Both the position numbers and the translations under genes were made by a program. The notes under the pieces were generated by a model. It saw only the letters and a list, made by a program, of their open reading frames with translations, did not search any database and was not told where the DNA came from. DNA of 64,000 bases from Saprospiraceae bacterium (GTDB lineage Bacteria; Bacteroidota; Bacteroidia; Chitinophagales; Saprospiraceae): assembly GCA_016715245.1 (NCBI GenBank), contig JADKAS010000001.1, positions 1 through 64,000 of the forward strand, given 5' to 3'. Position 1 is the stretch's first letter, and the number at the start of each line of letters is the position of its first letter. Below, in pieces: positions 1 to 9,542 of the stretch.

Positions 1-1
1 A

Positions 2-130
2 ATATTCGATTGGTACAGGGATGATTTTGGTGCCGTTACTTCATTCATATCAACATATTCAGGTGTTAAGATCTCAAAAGATGCCAAAATTACCTACAAA
101 AAATATGATTGGAGTCTGAATGGGAATTAA
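2..130 (+). CDS. DUF547 domain protein, C-terminal end (partial)
   Basis: Only the last 42 codons lie in the window, in frame 2, ending at TAA 128-130. The visible tail runs from WYRDDFG through ISTYSGVKIS to the terminal KKYDWSLN. An ending of this form (short helix, lysine-rich stretch, then YDWSLN) is typical of DUF547 proteins of Bacteroidota, which are exported proteins of unknown biochemical role. The N-terminus is outside the window, so signal peptide and full length cannot be judged. The assignment rests on the C-terminal motif alone. Confidence 0.6.
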   Translation: MFDWYRDDFGAVTSFISTYSGVKISKDAKITYKKYDWSLNGN

Positions 131-269
131 TCAAAAATACATTGCTTATTAGGGATTTGAAATGCACTTTTATAAAACTTAACATTATACATTGTGATTT
201 CCTTTTTACTTTTATTTAGTACTACTGCAAATTTATCCTACTTACAGAATGAACTTTAAAAAAAAATGA

Positions 270-1218
270 ATGAAAATCGTTCTTCTTGATGCCTATACTA
301 TGAACCCGGTGACTTGGATTTTACAGCCTTGTATCAATTGGGTGATTTTAAAAAATACGACAGATCTAAATTAGATGATATCCCAGATGAAGTCCGGGAA
401 GCTGAAATATTGATCGTCAATAAATTTGAAATTAATGAAAGATCACTGTCATTAATGCCAAAGGTAAAATATATATGTGTGGCAGCAACAGGATTTAATA
501 ATATAGATATAGATGCTGTCCGTAAAAGAAATATTTTGGTCAGTAATGTAAAGGGTTATAGTACTGAATCGGTTACCAATATGTAATGGCAAGTATTTTA
601 GCGTTTTATAACAGGGTGGAATATTATAATCAAAGGGTAAAGGAGGGTGAATGGAGTAAAAAAGAAGACTTCTGTTTTTACGAAAAAACCATTTACCCTT
701 TATCTTCACAAACCATTGGTATTATAGGCTATGGTTCTATTGGTAAAAGAGTTACCCGACTGGCAGATTCTTTTGGTATGAGAGTATTAGTGAACACAAG
801 ATCGGATATTTCGGATAAAACAAATGTTGTTCAGGTTGACAGAGATACGTTGTATAATGAATCCGATATTATCACGTTGCACCTGCCATTGAAAGATGAC
901 ACGAAATATATGATTAATAAAAATAGTTTATTAAAAATGAAACCAAATACATTGCTGATCAATACCTCCAGGGGCCCTCTGGTTAATGCAGATGATCTTT
1001 TGGAAGCAATGGAAAATAATATTATTGCAGGGGCGGTTCTTGATGTATTGGAAGTAGAGCCTCCGAAAAATCCACATCCTGTCATTTTTCACAACCATTG
1101 TATGGTGACACCTCATATTGCCTGGGCAGGTCTAGGGGCCAGACAAAAATTACTTGAAGGTATTGTAGATAATATTGCAAATTTTATTGAAGGAAAATGG
1201 GTTAATCCGGTTTATTGA
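270..1218 (+). CDS. D-2-hydroxyacid dehydrogenase (two frameshifts)
   Basis: NAD-dependent reductase of the D-isomer-specific 2-hydroxyacid dehydrogenase family (glycerate/hydroxypyruvate type); the substrate cannot be read from sequence. ATG at 270 gives MKIVLLDAYTMNP. One base is missing near 307 (CCGGTGAC where CCGGGTGAC restores PGDLDF) and a second near 583, after STESVTNM and before ASILAFYN. Repair gives about 316 aa, the usual family length. The downstream part shows the Rossmann motif GYGSIGKRV, the NTSRGPLVN segment and the catalytic-His region TPHIAWAG. Both lesions are single-base losses, as in the following genes, so sequence error is favoured over a pseudogene, though decay cannot be excluded. 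Confidence 0.8.
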
Positions 1219-1307
1219 CAGCATAATGATAAAAATTATTTTTTATGACAATAGTGTGAGAATTCTAAGGGATATAATTTCTACTTTTACACCCTAAATT
1301 TAAAATT

Positions 1308-2417
1308 ATGAAGTTGAAGTTGGCAAAATCCGGTTTTGGAATGTTTTTATTTCTTTTTTTGGTGTTGTGTTTCTATTCCTGTACACAAACAAAAAAATGC
1401 TTGCCTTGCCTGAAAACTTTATGGATACCTTAAAGTATGAAAAAGAAATTCATCTTAAAAACGTAAGGCAACTTACTTTTGGCGGAGATAATGCAGAAGC
1501 ATACTGGAGTTTTGATGACAAAAAATTGTGTTTCAGGCCACCAATAAAAAGATGGGGAGTGGAATGTGATCAGATCTATTATTTTGATCTTGAAAAACTG
1601 CTAAAGACAAACCTCCGTTATTAAGTACCGGACTAGGAAGAACCACTTGCAGTTATTTTATGCCTGACAATAAAAGTATTGTTTATGCTTCAACGCATGA
1701 AGAAAATGCAGCTTGCCCACATGTACCTCCCAGAAGAGAAGATGGTAAATATGTTTGGTCCATTTACTCTACATTTGATATATATCACTCGGATTTACAA
1801 GGAAATATATTTAAAAAGTTGACAGACGCCCCCGGATACGACGCAGAAGCAACGGTTTCTCCTAACGGGGATAAAATTGTTTTTACATCAACGAGAAGCG
1901 GTGACCTCGAACTATACACTATGAATATAGACGGATCAGATGTACGTCAGATAACATTTGACCTTGGCTATGACGGTGGTGCATTTTTTTCACCTGATGG
2001 CAAAAATTAATTTTCAGAGCTTCCCGACCCAAAACAGAAGCTGATATCAAAGAATACAAGGAATTGTTGTCGCAAGACCTTGTTATGCCTACTAATATGG
2101 AATTGTTTGTTTGTAATGTTGATGGCAGTGGGTTGAGACAATTAACAAATCTGGGAAAAGCAAACTGGGCGCCTTTTTTTCACCCATCAGGTAAAAAAGT
2201 TATATTTTCATCAAATCATAAAAGTTCCCGGGGATATCAGTTTAATTTATTTATGATCAATCTCGATGGAACCGGACTTCAGCAAATAACATATGACGGT
2301 ATTTTTGATGCTTTTCCTATGTTTTCTTTCGATGGCAAAAAAATAATTTTTTCTTCAAACAGAAATAATAAAGGCACCAGAGATACCAATTTATTTGTCG
2401 CTGATTGGGTGGAATAA
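1308..2417 (+). CDS. TolB-like beta-propeller lipoprotein (three frameshifts)
   Basis: Predicted exported lipoprotein with WD40-like (PD40/TolB) propeller repeats; family members bind partners or sugars in the periplasm and are not enzymes. ATG 1308 starts a hydrophobic leader ending in LCFYSC, a lipobox. Three one-base losses break the frame: in the A7 run near 1392-1398, near 1610-1616, and in the A5 run near 2004-2008. Repair gives about 370 aa. Repeated blades read GDLELYTMNIDGSDVRQIT, MELFVCNVDGSGLRQLT and FNLFMINLDGTGLQQIT, each followed by a FSPDGKK-like strand. A bidirectional terminator follows directly. The function beyond propeller-lipoprotein is unknown. Confidence 0.75.
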
Positions 2418-2447
2418 AAAAACCAACCCGTGAAAGAGTTGGTTTTT
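2418..2447. terminator. Bidirectional rho-independent terminator
   Basis: A 10-bp stem AAAAACCAAC / GTTGGTTTTT encloses a 10-nt loop. It starts one base after the stop of the TolB-like gene and ends one base before the 3' end of the oppositely oriented tRNA gene. The A-run on the left and T-run on the right allow it to stop transcription from both sides. Confidence 0.8.
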
Positions 2448-2448
2448 G

Positions 2449-2522
2449 TGGAGAATACCGGGCTCGAACCGGTGACCTCTACGCTGCCAGCGTAGCGCTC
2501 TAGCCAACTGAGCTAATTCCCC
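2449..2522 (-). tRNA. tRNA-Ala (anticodon GGC)
   Basis: On the minus strand the sequence folds as a 74-nt cloverleaf. The acceptor strand GGGGAAT pairs with ATTCTCC with a G3:U70 wobble, the alanine identity element. A discriminator A follows, the D-arm is AGCTCAGTTGGCTAGAGC, and the anticodon stem-loop CTACG-CTGGCAG-CGTAG gives anticodon GGC. The T-arm contains GGTTCGAGCC. The 3' CCA is not encoded (the genome reads CAA after the discriminator), so it would be added by the CCA-adding enzyme. The tRNA converges on the TolB-like gene through a shared terminator. Confidence 0.95.
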
Positions 2523-2539
2523 TTTTTAAGGAAGTGGTG

Positions 2540-2570
2540 CAAAAGTAGTATCTAATTTGATTTTACACAA
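2540..2570 (-). promoter_or_regulatory. Promoter of the tRNA-Ala gene
   Basis: On the minus strand a TTG (complement of 2568-2570) is followed by a 20-bp spacer and TACTTTTG (complement of 2540-2547). This matches the Bacteroidota housekeeping pattern TTG - about 19 bp - TAnnTTTG. The expected start lies 15-20 nt before the mature tRNA 5' end at 2522. Confidence 0.65.
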
Positions 2571-2589
2571 TAAAATGAATTTATTTTTT

Positions 2590-2597
2590 TAAATTTG
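2590..2597 (+). promoter_or_regulatory. -7 box upstream of holA
   Basis: TAAATTTG fits the Bacteroidota -7 consensus TAnnTTTG and lies 15 nt before the first ATG of holA at 2613. I do not see a clear -33 TTG at the right spacing, so this rests on the -7 box only. Confidence 0.4.
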
Positions 2598-2612
2598 TGA
2601 CTTCATTCCTGC

Positions 2613-3660
2613 ATGATTTCCATCCAAATGACATTTGAAGAGATAGTAAAAAGTATTGGTCAGAAAAAGTATGAATCAATCTATTTTTTATATGGAGATG
2701 GACCGTATTTTATTGATTATATAGCTCATTTACTGGAAGAAATGTATTGGGAAGGCGGAAAAGCCTTTAATCAGGTTGTTTTATACGGTAAAGACGTTCC
2801 AGATGTCTTCAGTAATTGATGAAGCAAGACAATTCCCAATGATGTCTGAAAGAAAGGTCATCATCGTTAAGGAAGCACAGGATATAAAAGTTGGGATGAG
2901 TTAATTTCTTATCTGGAAAAACCGGCGCCTCAGACTTTACTTGTATTTGCATACAAATATAAAAAACCTGATAAAAGGACAAAATTTTACAAAGCGCTGG
3001 AAAAATCAGCTCTGGTTTTTGAGTCAAAACCATTATATGAAAATCAGATCGCAGCCTGGGTAACCAAATACATTAGCGCCAAAGGATATGCCATTGATTC
3101 AGCAGCAGCAGATCTTGTGACCGAATATATCGGGAGTGACCTTTCCAAAATCACTAATGAACTGGACAAAATTTGTATAGGACTGGTTAAAAACACCAGG
3201 ATTGTTAGAGAAATGGTTAGTGAACAAATTGGAATAATAAAAGAATTTAATGTTTTTGAATTGTCCAATGCTGTTGGTGAGAAAAAATTTCAGCAAAGCG
3301 GCTTTGATTATTGATTATTTCGGACAATCTCAAAAAAGTGGATTTTAATTCAATTATCAGCCAGTTGCATTCCTTTTTTTTTATAATGTTTTGATAACGA
3401 GTACTCATTTTAAGGAACAGGATCAGACCTTGGCCAGGCTACTGGGTATCTCAACAGTTTATTTTGTTAAAGACTATAGAAATGCTGCCAAAAATTATTC
3501 AAAAGAAAGCATAAAAAATATTCTCAGGCTTCTTATGGAATTGGACATGAAATCCAAGGGTATCGGATCAAGAGAAGACGATGTCGCATTAAGTAAAGAA
3601 CTGTTAATCAATGTTTTTTATGAAAATGAAGTAAAATTGTCAAGAGATATTTGTGCATAA
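2613..3660 (+). CDS. holA: DNA polymerase III delta subunit (five frameshifts)
   Basis: Clamp-loader subunit that opens the beta clamp during replication, and essential in bacteria. The pieces YFLYGDGPYFIDYIAHLLEE, ARQFPMMSERKVIIVKEAQD, SYLEKPAPQTLLVFAYKYKK and LARLLGISTVYFVKDY occur in family order. The reading frame changes near 2800 (extra C), 2886-2889 (A run short by one), 3295-3297 (extra A), 3332-3337 (extra A) and in the T9 run 3374-3382. Repair gives 347-348 aa, normal for the family. ATG 2613 is the first start; ATG 2628 (MTFEEIV) is equally plausible. purK follows after 9 bp. Because the gene is essential and each lesion is one base in a short run or repeat, I read these as consensus errors. 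Confidence 0.85.
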
Positions 3661-3669
3661 TAAATTTAT

Positions 3670-4827
3670 ATGATCGATTTTCAACATAAAAGAATTGGAA
3701 TATTGGGTGGAGGACAACTGGGCAAAATGCTTTTTCAAGCGGGTAGTCCAAAACACCTTTCCATTCATATAATGGAAAACGTAAGGGATTGCCCGGCATA
3801 TGCTGTTTGTCCTCAATTCACAATTGGAGATATTAAAAATTTCGATGATGTTCTGCATTTTGGCAGAAAAATGGATATCATTACAATAGAAATTGAAAAT
3901 ATTAATGTTGAGGCACTTGAAAAGCTGGAAGCTGAAGGTAAAGAAGTATATCCGCAACCGTCGGCAATAAAAATAATAAAAGACAAAGGGTTGCAAAAGA
4001 GATTCTATGATAATTATGCGATTCCAACATCTCCTTTTCATCTTTATGAAAGTGCCTCTGACATAAAAAAAGCCATTGACAATGCAGAAATATTATACCC
4101 ATTTGTACAAAAATTGAGAAAAGACGGGTACGATGGTAAGGGTGTTCAACTTATTCACAGTGCAGACGAATTGAATACATTATTTGATGCACCCAGCGTT
4201 GTTGAAAACAAAGTTGAAATCGAAGCTGAAATTTCTGTAATAGTTGCCAGGAATAAAAACAAGGAAATTACAACATTCCCACCAGTTCAAATGGAATTTC
4301 ACCCCACAGCCAATCTTGTTGAATTTTTATTTTCACCTTCAGATATTTCTGAAAATATACTTGAGGATGCTGACAACATAGCCAGAGAAATTGCTGAGCG
4401 TCTCGATATAGTGGGTTTACTCGCGGTAGAAATGTTTGTAACTAAAGAAAAAGAAATACTGGTAAATGAAGTTGCGCCAAGGCCGCATAATAGTGGTCAC
4501 CATACTATAGAAGCCAATTATACATCCCAATATGAACAACATTTGAGGTGTATTTTAGGACTGCCTTCTGGAAGTACAAAAGCACATCATGCAGCGGCAA
4601 TGGTAAATGTTTTGGGTGCTGAAGGATATTCAGGCCAGGTAAAATACCTTGGTATGGAGGATGTTCTCAGGGAAGAAGGTGCTTATATTCATTTGTATGG
4701 AAAAACCACTACAAAACCTTTTAGAAAAATGGGGCATATTACCATTATTGGAAAGGATATTTTACATGTAAAAAATAAAGCTGAAAACATTTTTAAAAAT
4801 GTAAAAGTGATTTCGGAATCTAAATAA
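3670..4827 (+). CDS. purK: 5-(carboxyamino)imidazole ribonucleotide synthase
   Basis: ATP-grasp enzyme that carboxylates aminoimidazole ribonucleotide with ATP and bicarbonate to N5-CAIR, the substrate of PurE, in cytoplasmic purine synthesis. Intact at 385 aa. The N-terminal nucleotide-binding turn RIGILGGGQLGKM lies at residues 8-20. The ATP-grasp lid segment VQKLRKDGYDGKGVQ is near residues 148-162, and the signature NEVAPRPHNSGHHT near residues 266-279. It starts 9 bp after holA and ends 7 bp before purE, so purK-purE are surely cotranscribed, probably with the DUF983 gene behind them. Confidence 0.95.
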   Translation: MIDFQHKRIGILGGGQLGKMLFQAGSPKHLSIHIMENVRDCPAYAVCPQFTIGDIKNFDDVLHFGRKMDIITIEIENINVEALEKLEAEGKEVYPQPSAIKIIKDKGLQKRFYDNYAIPTSPFHLYESASDIKKAIDNAEILYPFVQKLRKDGYDGKGVQLIHSADELNTLFDAPSVVENKVEIEAEISVIVARNKNKEITTFPPVQMEFHPTANLVEFLFSPSDISENILEDADNIAREIAERLDIVGLLAVEMFVTKEKEILVNEVAPRPHNSGHHTIEANYTSQYEQHLRCILGLPSGSTKAHHAAAMVNVLGAEGYSGQVKYLGMEDVLREEGAYIHLYGKTTTKPFRKMGHITIIGKDILHVKNKAENIFKNVKVISESK

Positions 4828-4834
4828 AAAATAT

Positions 4835-5326
4835 ATGGATTTACCAATAGTTAGTGTTATAATGGGCTCGGATTCGGACCTTCCAATCATGCAGGAGGCT
4901 GTTGACATTTTAAAGTCATTTAATATCCCTCATGAAGTTACAATAGTTTCGGCACACCGTACCCCGGACAGACTTTTTACTTTTTCGCGTGAAGCAGCAA
5001 AAAGAGGTATTAAAGTTATTATTGCCGGAGCAGGAGGAGCAGCCCATTTGCCGGGAATGGTGGCATCACTGACACCACTGCCTGTCATTGGTGTTCCGAT
5101 AAAATCATCAAATTCTATAGATGGTTGGGATTCCATTCTTTCGATATTGCAAATGCCAGGAGGAATTCCTGTTGCAACAGTGGCCTTGAACGGTGCAAAA
5201 AATGCAGGCATACTTGCAGCCAGCATTTTGGGTTGTCAAAACCCTTCAATATTAGAAAAAGTTTCGGAATATAAAGATTTCTTAAAAGAGCAGGTTCTTC
5301 AGAAAGTAAATAAATTAAACCTTTGA
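4835..5326 (+). CDS. purE: N5-carboxyaminoimidazole ribonucleotide mutase (class I PurE)
   Basis: Isomerises N5-CAIR to CAIR in purine synthesis. At 163 aa it has the usual length. Motifs of class I PurE are complete: MGSDSDLP at residues 10-17, the catalytic-His motif SAHRTPDR at 39-46 (His41), and the glycine-rich AGAGGAAHLPGM at 64-75. Pairing with purK directly upstream fits the two-step bacterial route and a class I rather than class II enzyme. The spacing to the next gene is only 9 bp. Confidence 0.95.
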   Translation: MDLPIVSVIMGSDSDLPIMQEAVDILKSFNIPHEVTIVSAHRTPDRLFTFSREAAKRGIKVIIAGAGGAAHLPGMVASLTPLPVIGVPIKSSNSIDGWDSILSILQMPGGIPVATVALNGAKNAGILAASILGCQNPSILEKVSEYKDFLKEQVLQKVNKLNL

Positions 5327-5335
5327 AATTAAATT

Positions 5336-5737
5336 ATGTCTAAAAGAAGTTTTATTGGCAATACAATTGCATGTAAATGCCCAAGATGCCAGCAGTCTGA
5401 TTTATTTGTAAAACCATTTTCAATGAGCAAACCGGTTGATATGCCTGAAAAATGTCCTGCTTGTGGTCAGTTATTTATACCGGAACCCGGATTTTATTAC
5501 GGGGCTATGTTCTTATCTTACATCGTGTCAGGGTTTTTATTTTTAGGAATCGTCGGTTTTTTGATTATTGGTTTTAAAATGAGTGTCAATGCTGCTATGG
5601 GAATTTTACTTTTGATTGCAGCGGCTTTATATTTTCCTCTTCTCAGGTTTTCCAGATCTTTATGGATCAATATTATGATTAAGTATGATCCGGATGCCTT
5701 GCTGAAAAAAGGAGGGTCAGCTTTTGGAAGCAAGTAA
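5336..5737 (+). CDS. DUF983 zinc-ribbon membrane protein
   Basis: Small inner-membrane protein of the DUF983 family, role unknown. At 133 aa it starts with a zinc ribbon (Cys15/Cys18 in CKCPRC and Cys40/Cys43 in KCPAC). Then come two closely spaced transmembrane segments, roughly residues 59-81 and 86-104, and a short basic tail. It is the third gene of a purK-purE-DUF983 run with 9 bp to purE. Neighbourhood suggests cotranscription, not a role in purine synthesis. Confidence 0.8.
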   Translation: MSKRSFIGNTIACKCPRCQQSDLFVKPFSMSKPVDMPEKCPACGQLFIPEPGFYYGAMFLSYIVSGFLFLGIVGFLIIGFKMSVNAAMGILLLIAAALYFPLLRFSRSLWINIMIKYDPDALLKKGGSAFGSK

Positions 5738-5793
5738 TTGCAGAATACATTAAACAGCATATTTTTCATCAAAAAAATAAATTCAAGACGATT

Positions 5794-7110
5794 ATGAATC
5801 TGGTCAAAATTTTGTTTTTTTTGGTCGTGTGGTGCAGTTTACAGGCTCAGACTTATTATTTTCCACCCTTGACAGGAAATGCCTGGGAAAAATATACCCC
5901 CGAACAACTTGGTTGGTGTACTGAAAAAATACCTGCATTATATGATTTTCTTGAACAACAGGATACAAAAGCTTTTATTGTTCTTAAAGATGGAAAGATA
6001 GTGCTGGAAAAATATTTCGGAACGTTTACTGCGGATAGCTCATGGTATTGGGCGTCAGCAGGTAAAACGCTGACATCTTTTTTGGTTGGCAAAGCTCAGG
6101 AACAAGGGAAACTGAATCTTTCTGACCCAACCTCGAAACACCTTGGTAAAAAATGGACTTCTCTGCCTGAAGATAAGGAAGACAAAATAACTATTTGGCA
6201 TCAACTTACGATGACATCCGGACTGGATGACAATGGTATTGACCCCTATTGTACTGAGCCTGCGTGTCTGAACTATAAAGCCGATGCAGGTACACGGTGG
6301 GCTTATCATAATGGACCTTATACTTTACTTGATGAAGTTGTGAAATCAGCCATAGGTAAAAATCTGAATGCATATGCTTCTGAAGTATTATTTTCAAAAA
6401 CAGGTATGACAGGTTTATTTTTTAAAATTGATTTTAACAACGTCTTTTTCAGCAAGCCAAGAAGTATGGCCAGATTTGGTTCGTTGATTCTGAATAAAGG
6501 AGATTGGAATAATAATATTATTTTGTCCGATAAAGATTATTTAGAAGATGCCGTCAACACTTCCCAAAACCTGAACCTTTCCTATGGTTATTTATGGTGG
6601 CTCAATGGAAAAGAAAGTTCAATGTTACCGGGCTCTCAAGTAGTTTTTAACAGGTCTTTGTTTACCAATGCGCCTGCTGATATGTTTTCGGCACTAGGGA
6701 AAAATGGTCAATTTTTAAATATTGTCCCTTCCCAAAATCTGGTAATGGTGCGAATGGGAAATTTTAACAATAGTCTTCCGGTGCCTTTTTTAATGAATGA
6801 TGATATTTGGAAGTATTTTAATCAGGTTCAATGTACCACGCCGACATCTGAACTGGATAATTCTGATTTTAGTGTTTCGATTTTTCCAAATCCTTCGTCC
6901 TATGGTTTTACTATAAAAAGTAAAAGTCTTATAGAGGAAGTTCGGTTGTTTGATGTTTCTGGCAGTTTGATAGAAACTTGGAAAGGAAAGGGGGAAGAAA
7001 TGTATTTGGAAAAGGGTGACTTGTTTAATAAACCAGGCATTTATATTTTTGAAGTAAAAAATAGTTCAGGAGAAATTTCCAGAATAAGGCATATCATTCT
7101 GGGGGAATAG
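5794..7110 (+). CDS. Secreted serine hydrolase (beta-lactamase fold) with T9SS type A tail
   Basis: Predicted extracellular hydrolase of the beta-lactamase/class C-like family (PF00144 type: esterases, D-peptidases, rarely true beta-lactamases). The 438-aa protein has a signal peptide ending near SLQAQ (residue 19), an SxxK nucleophile motif SAGK at residues 88-91 and a YxN-type motif YHN at 170-172. The last 80 residues carry FSVSIFPNPSS, a hydrophobic LFDVSGS strand and GIYIFEVKN, the form of a T9SS type A sorting domain, so export through the T9SS is expected. The natural substrate cannot be told. The gene converges on plsC with a 22-bp gap. Confidence 0.8.
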   Translation: MNLVKILFFLVVWCSLQAQTYYFPPLTGNAWEKYTPEQLGWCTEKIPALYDFLEQQDTKAFIVLKDGKIVLEKYFGTFTADSSWYWASAGKTLTSFLVGKAQEQGKLNLSDPTSKHLGKKWTSLPEDKEDKITIWHQLTMTSGLDDNGIDPYCTEPACLNYKADAGTRWAYHNGPYTLLDEVVKSAIGKNLNAYASEVLFSKTGMTGLFFKIDFNNVFFSKPRSMARFGSLILNKGDWNNNIILSDKDYLEDAVNTSQNLNLSYGYLWWLNGKESSMLPGSQVVFNRSLFTNAPADMFSALGKNGQFLNIVPSQNLVMVRMGNFNNSLPVPFLMNDDIWKYFNQVQCTTPTSELDNSDFSVSIFPNPSSYGFTIKSKSLIEEVRLFDVSGSLIETWKGKGEEMYLEKGDLFNKPGIYIFEVKNSSGEISRIRHIILGE

Positions 7111-7132
7111 CTTTTCGGAAATCAGAAAGGCA

Positions 7133-7885
7133 TCAAAAAACTTCTGACCAATCTTTTTGCATTTCCTTAAGATTAGTATCAATCCAGCTTTGGGTCTTAC
7201 TTTTTAAAGATTCAGGATCATTGTCAAGAATGGGTTCCCCGATATAAAACTTAGCTGATGTTTTCCATTTTGAAAACTGATATACATATTGTGGAATAAA
7301 TTGTTTGATCACCCATAGGTCTTTTTTAGATTTAAATTCTATTGCAAACGGGACGATAGGTATATTGTTTTGTGCCGCTTCAATAAATGTTCCCATCTTA
7401 AATGGCAGAGTAGTAGGATCAGTGCCTACAGTACCTTCAGGAAAGACCAGGACATTGTATCCCTGAGACCAGATTTCAAGAAGTTTGCTCCTGGTTTCTT
7501 TTCTCGAATTTTTGTCATTACGGTTTACCCAAATAACGCCTGTCAATTCTGCTCCTTTATTGATAATGGGGTAACTTGCTACTTCAGCTTTAGCGATGAC
7601 AAATGCATCAAGATATCTGCAAACTACAACAGGGTCAGCAAAAGACCTGTGATTTCCTATGTAAATAGCTGGTTTGTCGTAAACTTCCCCCTTTTTTTCA
7701 ACATGAATATTAAGTACGGGTAATCCTATGGTATTAATCCAGATTCTCCTTAAACCAAATGCTGCTTCTGCATTATGTTTTTTTACAATTCTGGTGATTC
7801 CGTACATCAACATATAGCCCAACATACTGCCAAAAACAATAAGACCCCGGATTAAGGCGACAATATTGAGAATTAATTTCACCAT
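7133..7885 (-). CDS. plsC: 1-acyl-sn-glycerol-3-phosphate acyltransferase
   Basis: Transfers a second acyl chain to lysophosphatidate, giving phosphatidate, at the cytoplasmic face of the inner membrane. At 250 aa it has an N-terminal membrane anchor (about residues 3-30), the acyltransferase motif I NHRSFADP with His79-x4-Asp84, and motif III FPEGTVG at 148-154. It starts 4 bp after the stop of lysS on the same strand, so the two form an operon. Members of this family can also acylate other lysolipids, so the exact substrate is inferred. Confidence 0.85.
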   Translation of the reverse strand: MVKLILNIVALIRGLIVFGSMLGYMLMYGITRIVKKHNAEAAFGLRRIWINTIGLPVLNIHVEKKGEVYDKPAIYIGNHRSFADPVVVCRYLDAFVIAKAEVASYPIINKGAELTGVIWVNRNDKNSRKETRSKLLEIWSQGYNVLVFPEGTVGTDPTTLPFKMGTFIEAAQNNIPIVPFAIEFKSKKDLWVIKQFIPQYVYQFSKWKTSAKFYIGEPILDNDPESLKSKTQSWIDTNLKEMQKDWSEVF

Positions 7886-7889
7886 TGAT

Positions 7890-9404
7890 TTAAAGAGTTG
7901 GGGAAGGTTTCATCTGAGGGAAAAACAGAACGTCCTGAATGGAATTCTGATTTGTCATAATCATGGCTAATCTGTCCATCCCAATTCCCAACCCGGCTGT
8001 AGGAGGCATTCCATATTCAAGCGCCCGCAAAAAGTCTTCGTCCAAAACCATGGCTTCTTCATCACCTCTTTTGCCCAGTTCAAGTTGTGATTCGAATCTT
8101 TGTCTCTGGTCTATCGGGTCATTCAATTCGGAAAATGCATTACAGATTTCTTTTTTATTGCAAATTGCTTCAAATCTTTCCACCAATCCAGCTTTTGTAG
8201 CATGTTTTTTGGCAAGAGGCGACATTTCGACAGGATAATCTGTGATGAAAGTAGGTTGAATAAGTTGATCTTCGCATTTTTCTCCAAAAATCTCATCGAT
8301 AATTTTTCCTTTTCCCATAGAAGCCTCTACATGAATACCCAGTTTTTTAGCTGTTTCTCTCAGGGCAGATTCATCCATTTCACTGATATCAACACCGGTG
8401 AAATGCTGAATGGCCTCATACATCGTATATCTCTTCCAAGGACGTTGAAAATCTATAATATTTTCGCCAACCTGTACTTTGGTGGTTCCGTGCAGGTCAA
8501 TGGCAACCTTTTCAACCATTTCTTCAACCAGTTCCATCATCCAGTTATAGTCTTTATACGCAACATATAACTCAATTTGTGTGAATTCCGGGTTGTGAAA
8601 ACGGCTCATTCCTTCATTTCTGAAATCTTTGCTGAATTCATAAACACCATCATAACCACCTACTATCAGTCTTTTCAGGTACAATTCATTGGCAATACGC
8701 AAATACAATTTCATATCCAGCGTATTGTGATGAGTTGTAAATGGTCTGGCTGCAGCACCACCATACAAAGGCTGAAGAATCGGAGTTTCCACTTCTAGGT
8801 AGCCATTTTTATTGAGGTATTCTCTCATGGAGTTATACATCTTAGACCTTTTTTCAAAAACTTTACGAACATCAGGATTGACAACAAGATCCACATATCG
8901 CTGCCTGTATCTTTGTTCATGATCTGTAAAAGCATCGTAGACATTTCCTTCATCGTCTTTTTTAACCACTGGCAAAGGTTTCAGGGATTTTGACAACATG
9001 GTCAGTTCAGTGACATGCACTGTACATTCACCCATTTGTGTATAAAATGCATATCCTTTGATTCCTATAAAATCTCCAAGGTCAAACCATTTTTTAAAAC
9101 CATCATTGTAAAGGGTTTTATCCTCGTTTGGGCAGATATCATCTCTTGAAATGTATATCTGAATCCTTCCGGCGCTGTCCTGAAGTTCTGCAAAAGAGGC
9201 TTTTCCCATGATACGTTTTGACATGAGCCTTCCTGCGAGACATACTTCCTGATACGTGGTATCACCTTCTTTAAAATTGGATTTAATTTCTGAGGATAAA
9301 ACATTCACTGGAAAAACAGAGCTGGGGTATGGTTCAATACCCGCCTCGATCAACTTTTGAAGGTTATCACGGCGTATTATTTCTTGTTCGCTTAAAGGAT
9401 GCAT
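7890..9404 (-). CDS. lysS: Lysyl-tRNA synthetase, class II
   Basis: Charges tRNA-Lys. Intact at 504 aa, the usual size. The N-terminal OB-fold anticodon-binding domain spans about residues 55-150 (VCLAGRLMSKRIMGKASFAE). The class II catalytic core shows motif 2 FRNEGMSRFHNPEFTQIE and motif 3 GLGIGMDRLAM near the C-terminus. It is transcribed with plsC behind it and preceded by a TACTTTTG -7 box. There are no frameshifts, in contrast to several neighbours. Confidence 0.97.
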   Translation of the reverse strand: MHPLSEQEIIRRDNLQKLIEAGIEPYPSSVFPVNVLSSEIKSNFKEGDTTYQEVCLAGRLMSKRIMGKASFAELQDSAGRIQIYISRDDICPNEDKTLYNDGFKKWFDLGDFIGIKGYAFYTQMGECTVHVTELTMLSKSLKPLPVVKKDDEGNVYDAFTDHEQRYRQRYVDLVVNPDVRKVFEKRSKMYNSMREYLNKNGYLEVETPILQPLYGGAAARPFTTHHNTLDMKLYLRIANELYLKRLIVGGYDGVYEFSKDFRNEGMSRFHNPEFTQIELYVAYKDYNWMMELVEEMVEKVAIDLHGTTKVQVGENIIDFQRPWKRYTMYEAIQHFTGVDISEMDESALRETAKKLGIHVEASMGKGKIIDEIFGEKCEDQLIQPTFITDYPVEMSPLAKKHATKAGLVERFEAICNKKEICNAFSELNDPIDQRQRFESQLELGKRGDEEAMVLDEDFLRALEYGMPPTAGLGIGMDRLAMIMTNQNSIQDVLFFPQMKPSPTL

Positions 9405-9425
9405 GACAAAATTTTAAATAAGGGG

Positions 9426-9433
9426 CAAAAGTA
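9426..9433 (-). promoter_or_regulatory. -7 box of the lysS-plsC operon
   Basis: TACTTTTG on the minus strand (complement of CAAAAGTA) matches TAnnTTTG and lies 21 nt upstream of the lysS ATG at 9404. A matching -33 TTG is not obvious. Confidence 0.5.
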
Positions 9434-9542
9434 CAAAAAAATACAATGATGGAATTAATGAACTGAATTTTAAGTTGTTGATTATTGTTTTTCTTGCCTA
9501 TTAACAACTTGAAATTATATTTTTTTAGGATAACATTAAAAA

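Noticed and set aside
3608..4102. Antisense frames over purK and similar long reverse frames elsewhere
   Set aside because: They lie fully inside well-conserved genes, have no ribosome-binding or promoter signals and encode low-complexity sequences; they are shadows of AT-rich codon use.
5794..7110. Serine hydrolase as an antibiotic-resistance beta-lactamase
   Set aside because: The SxxK and YxN motifs are shared by esterases and peptidases, and the T9SS tail and context argue for a general extracellular hydrolase.
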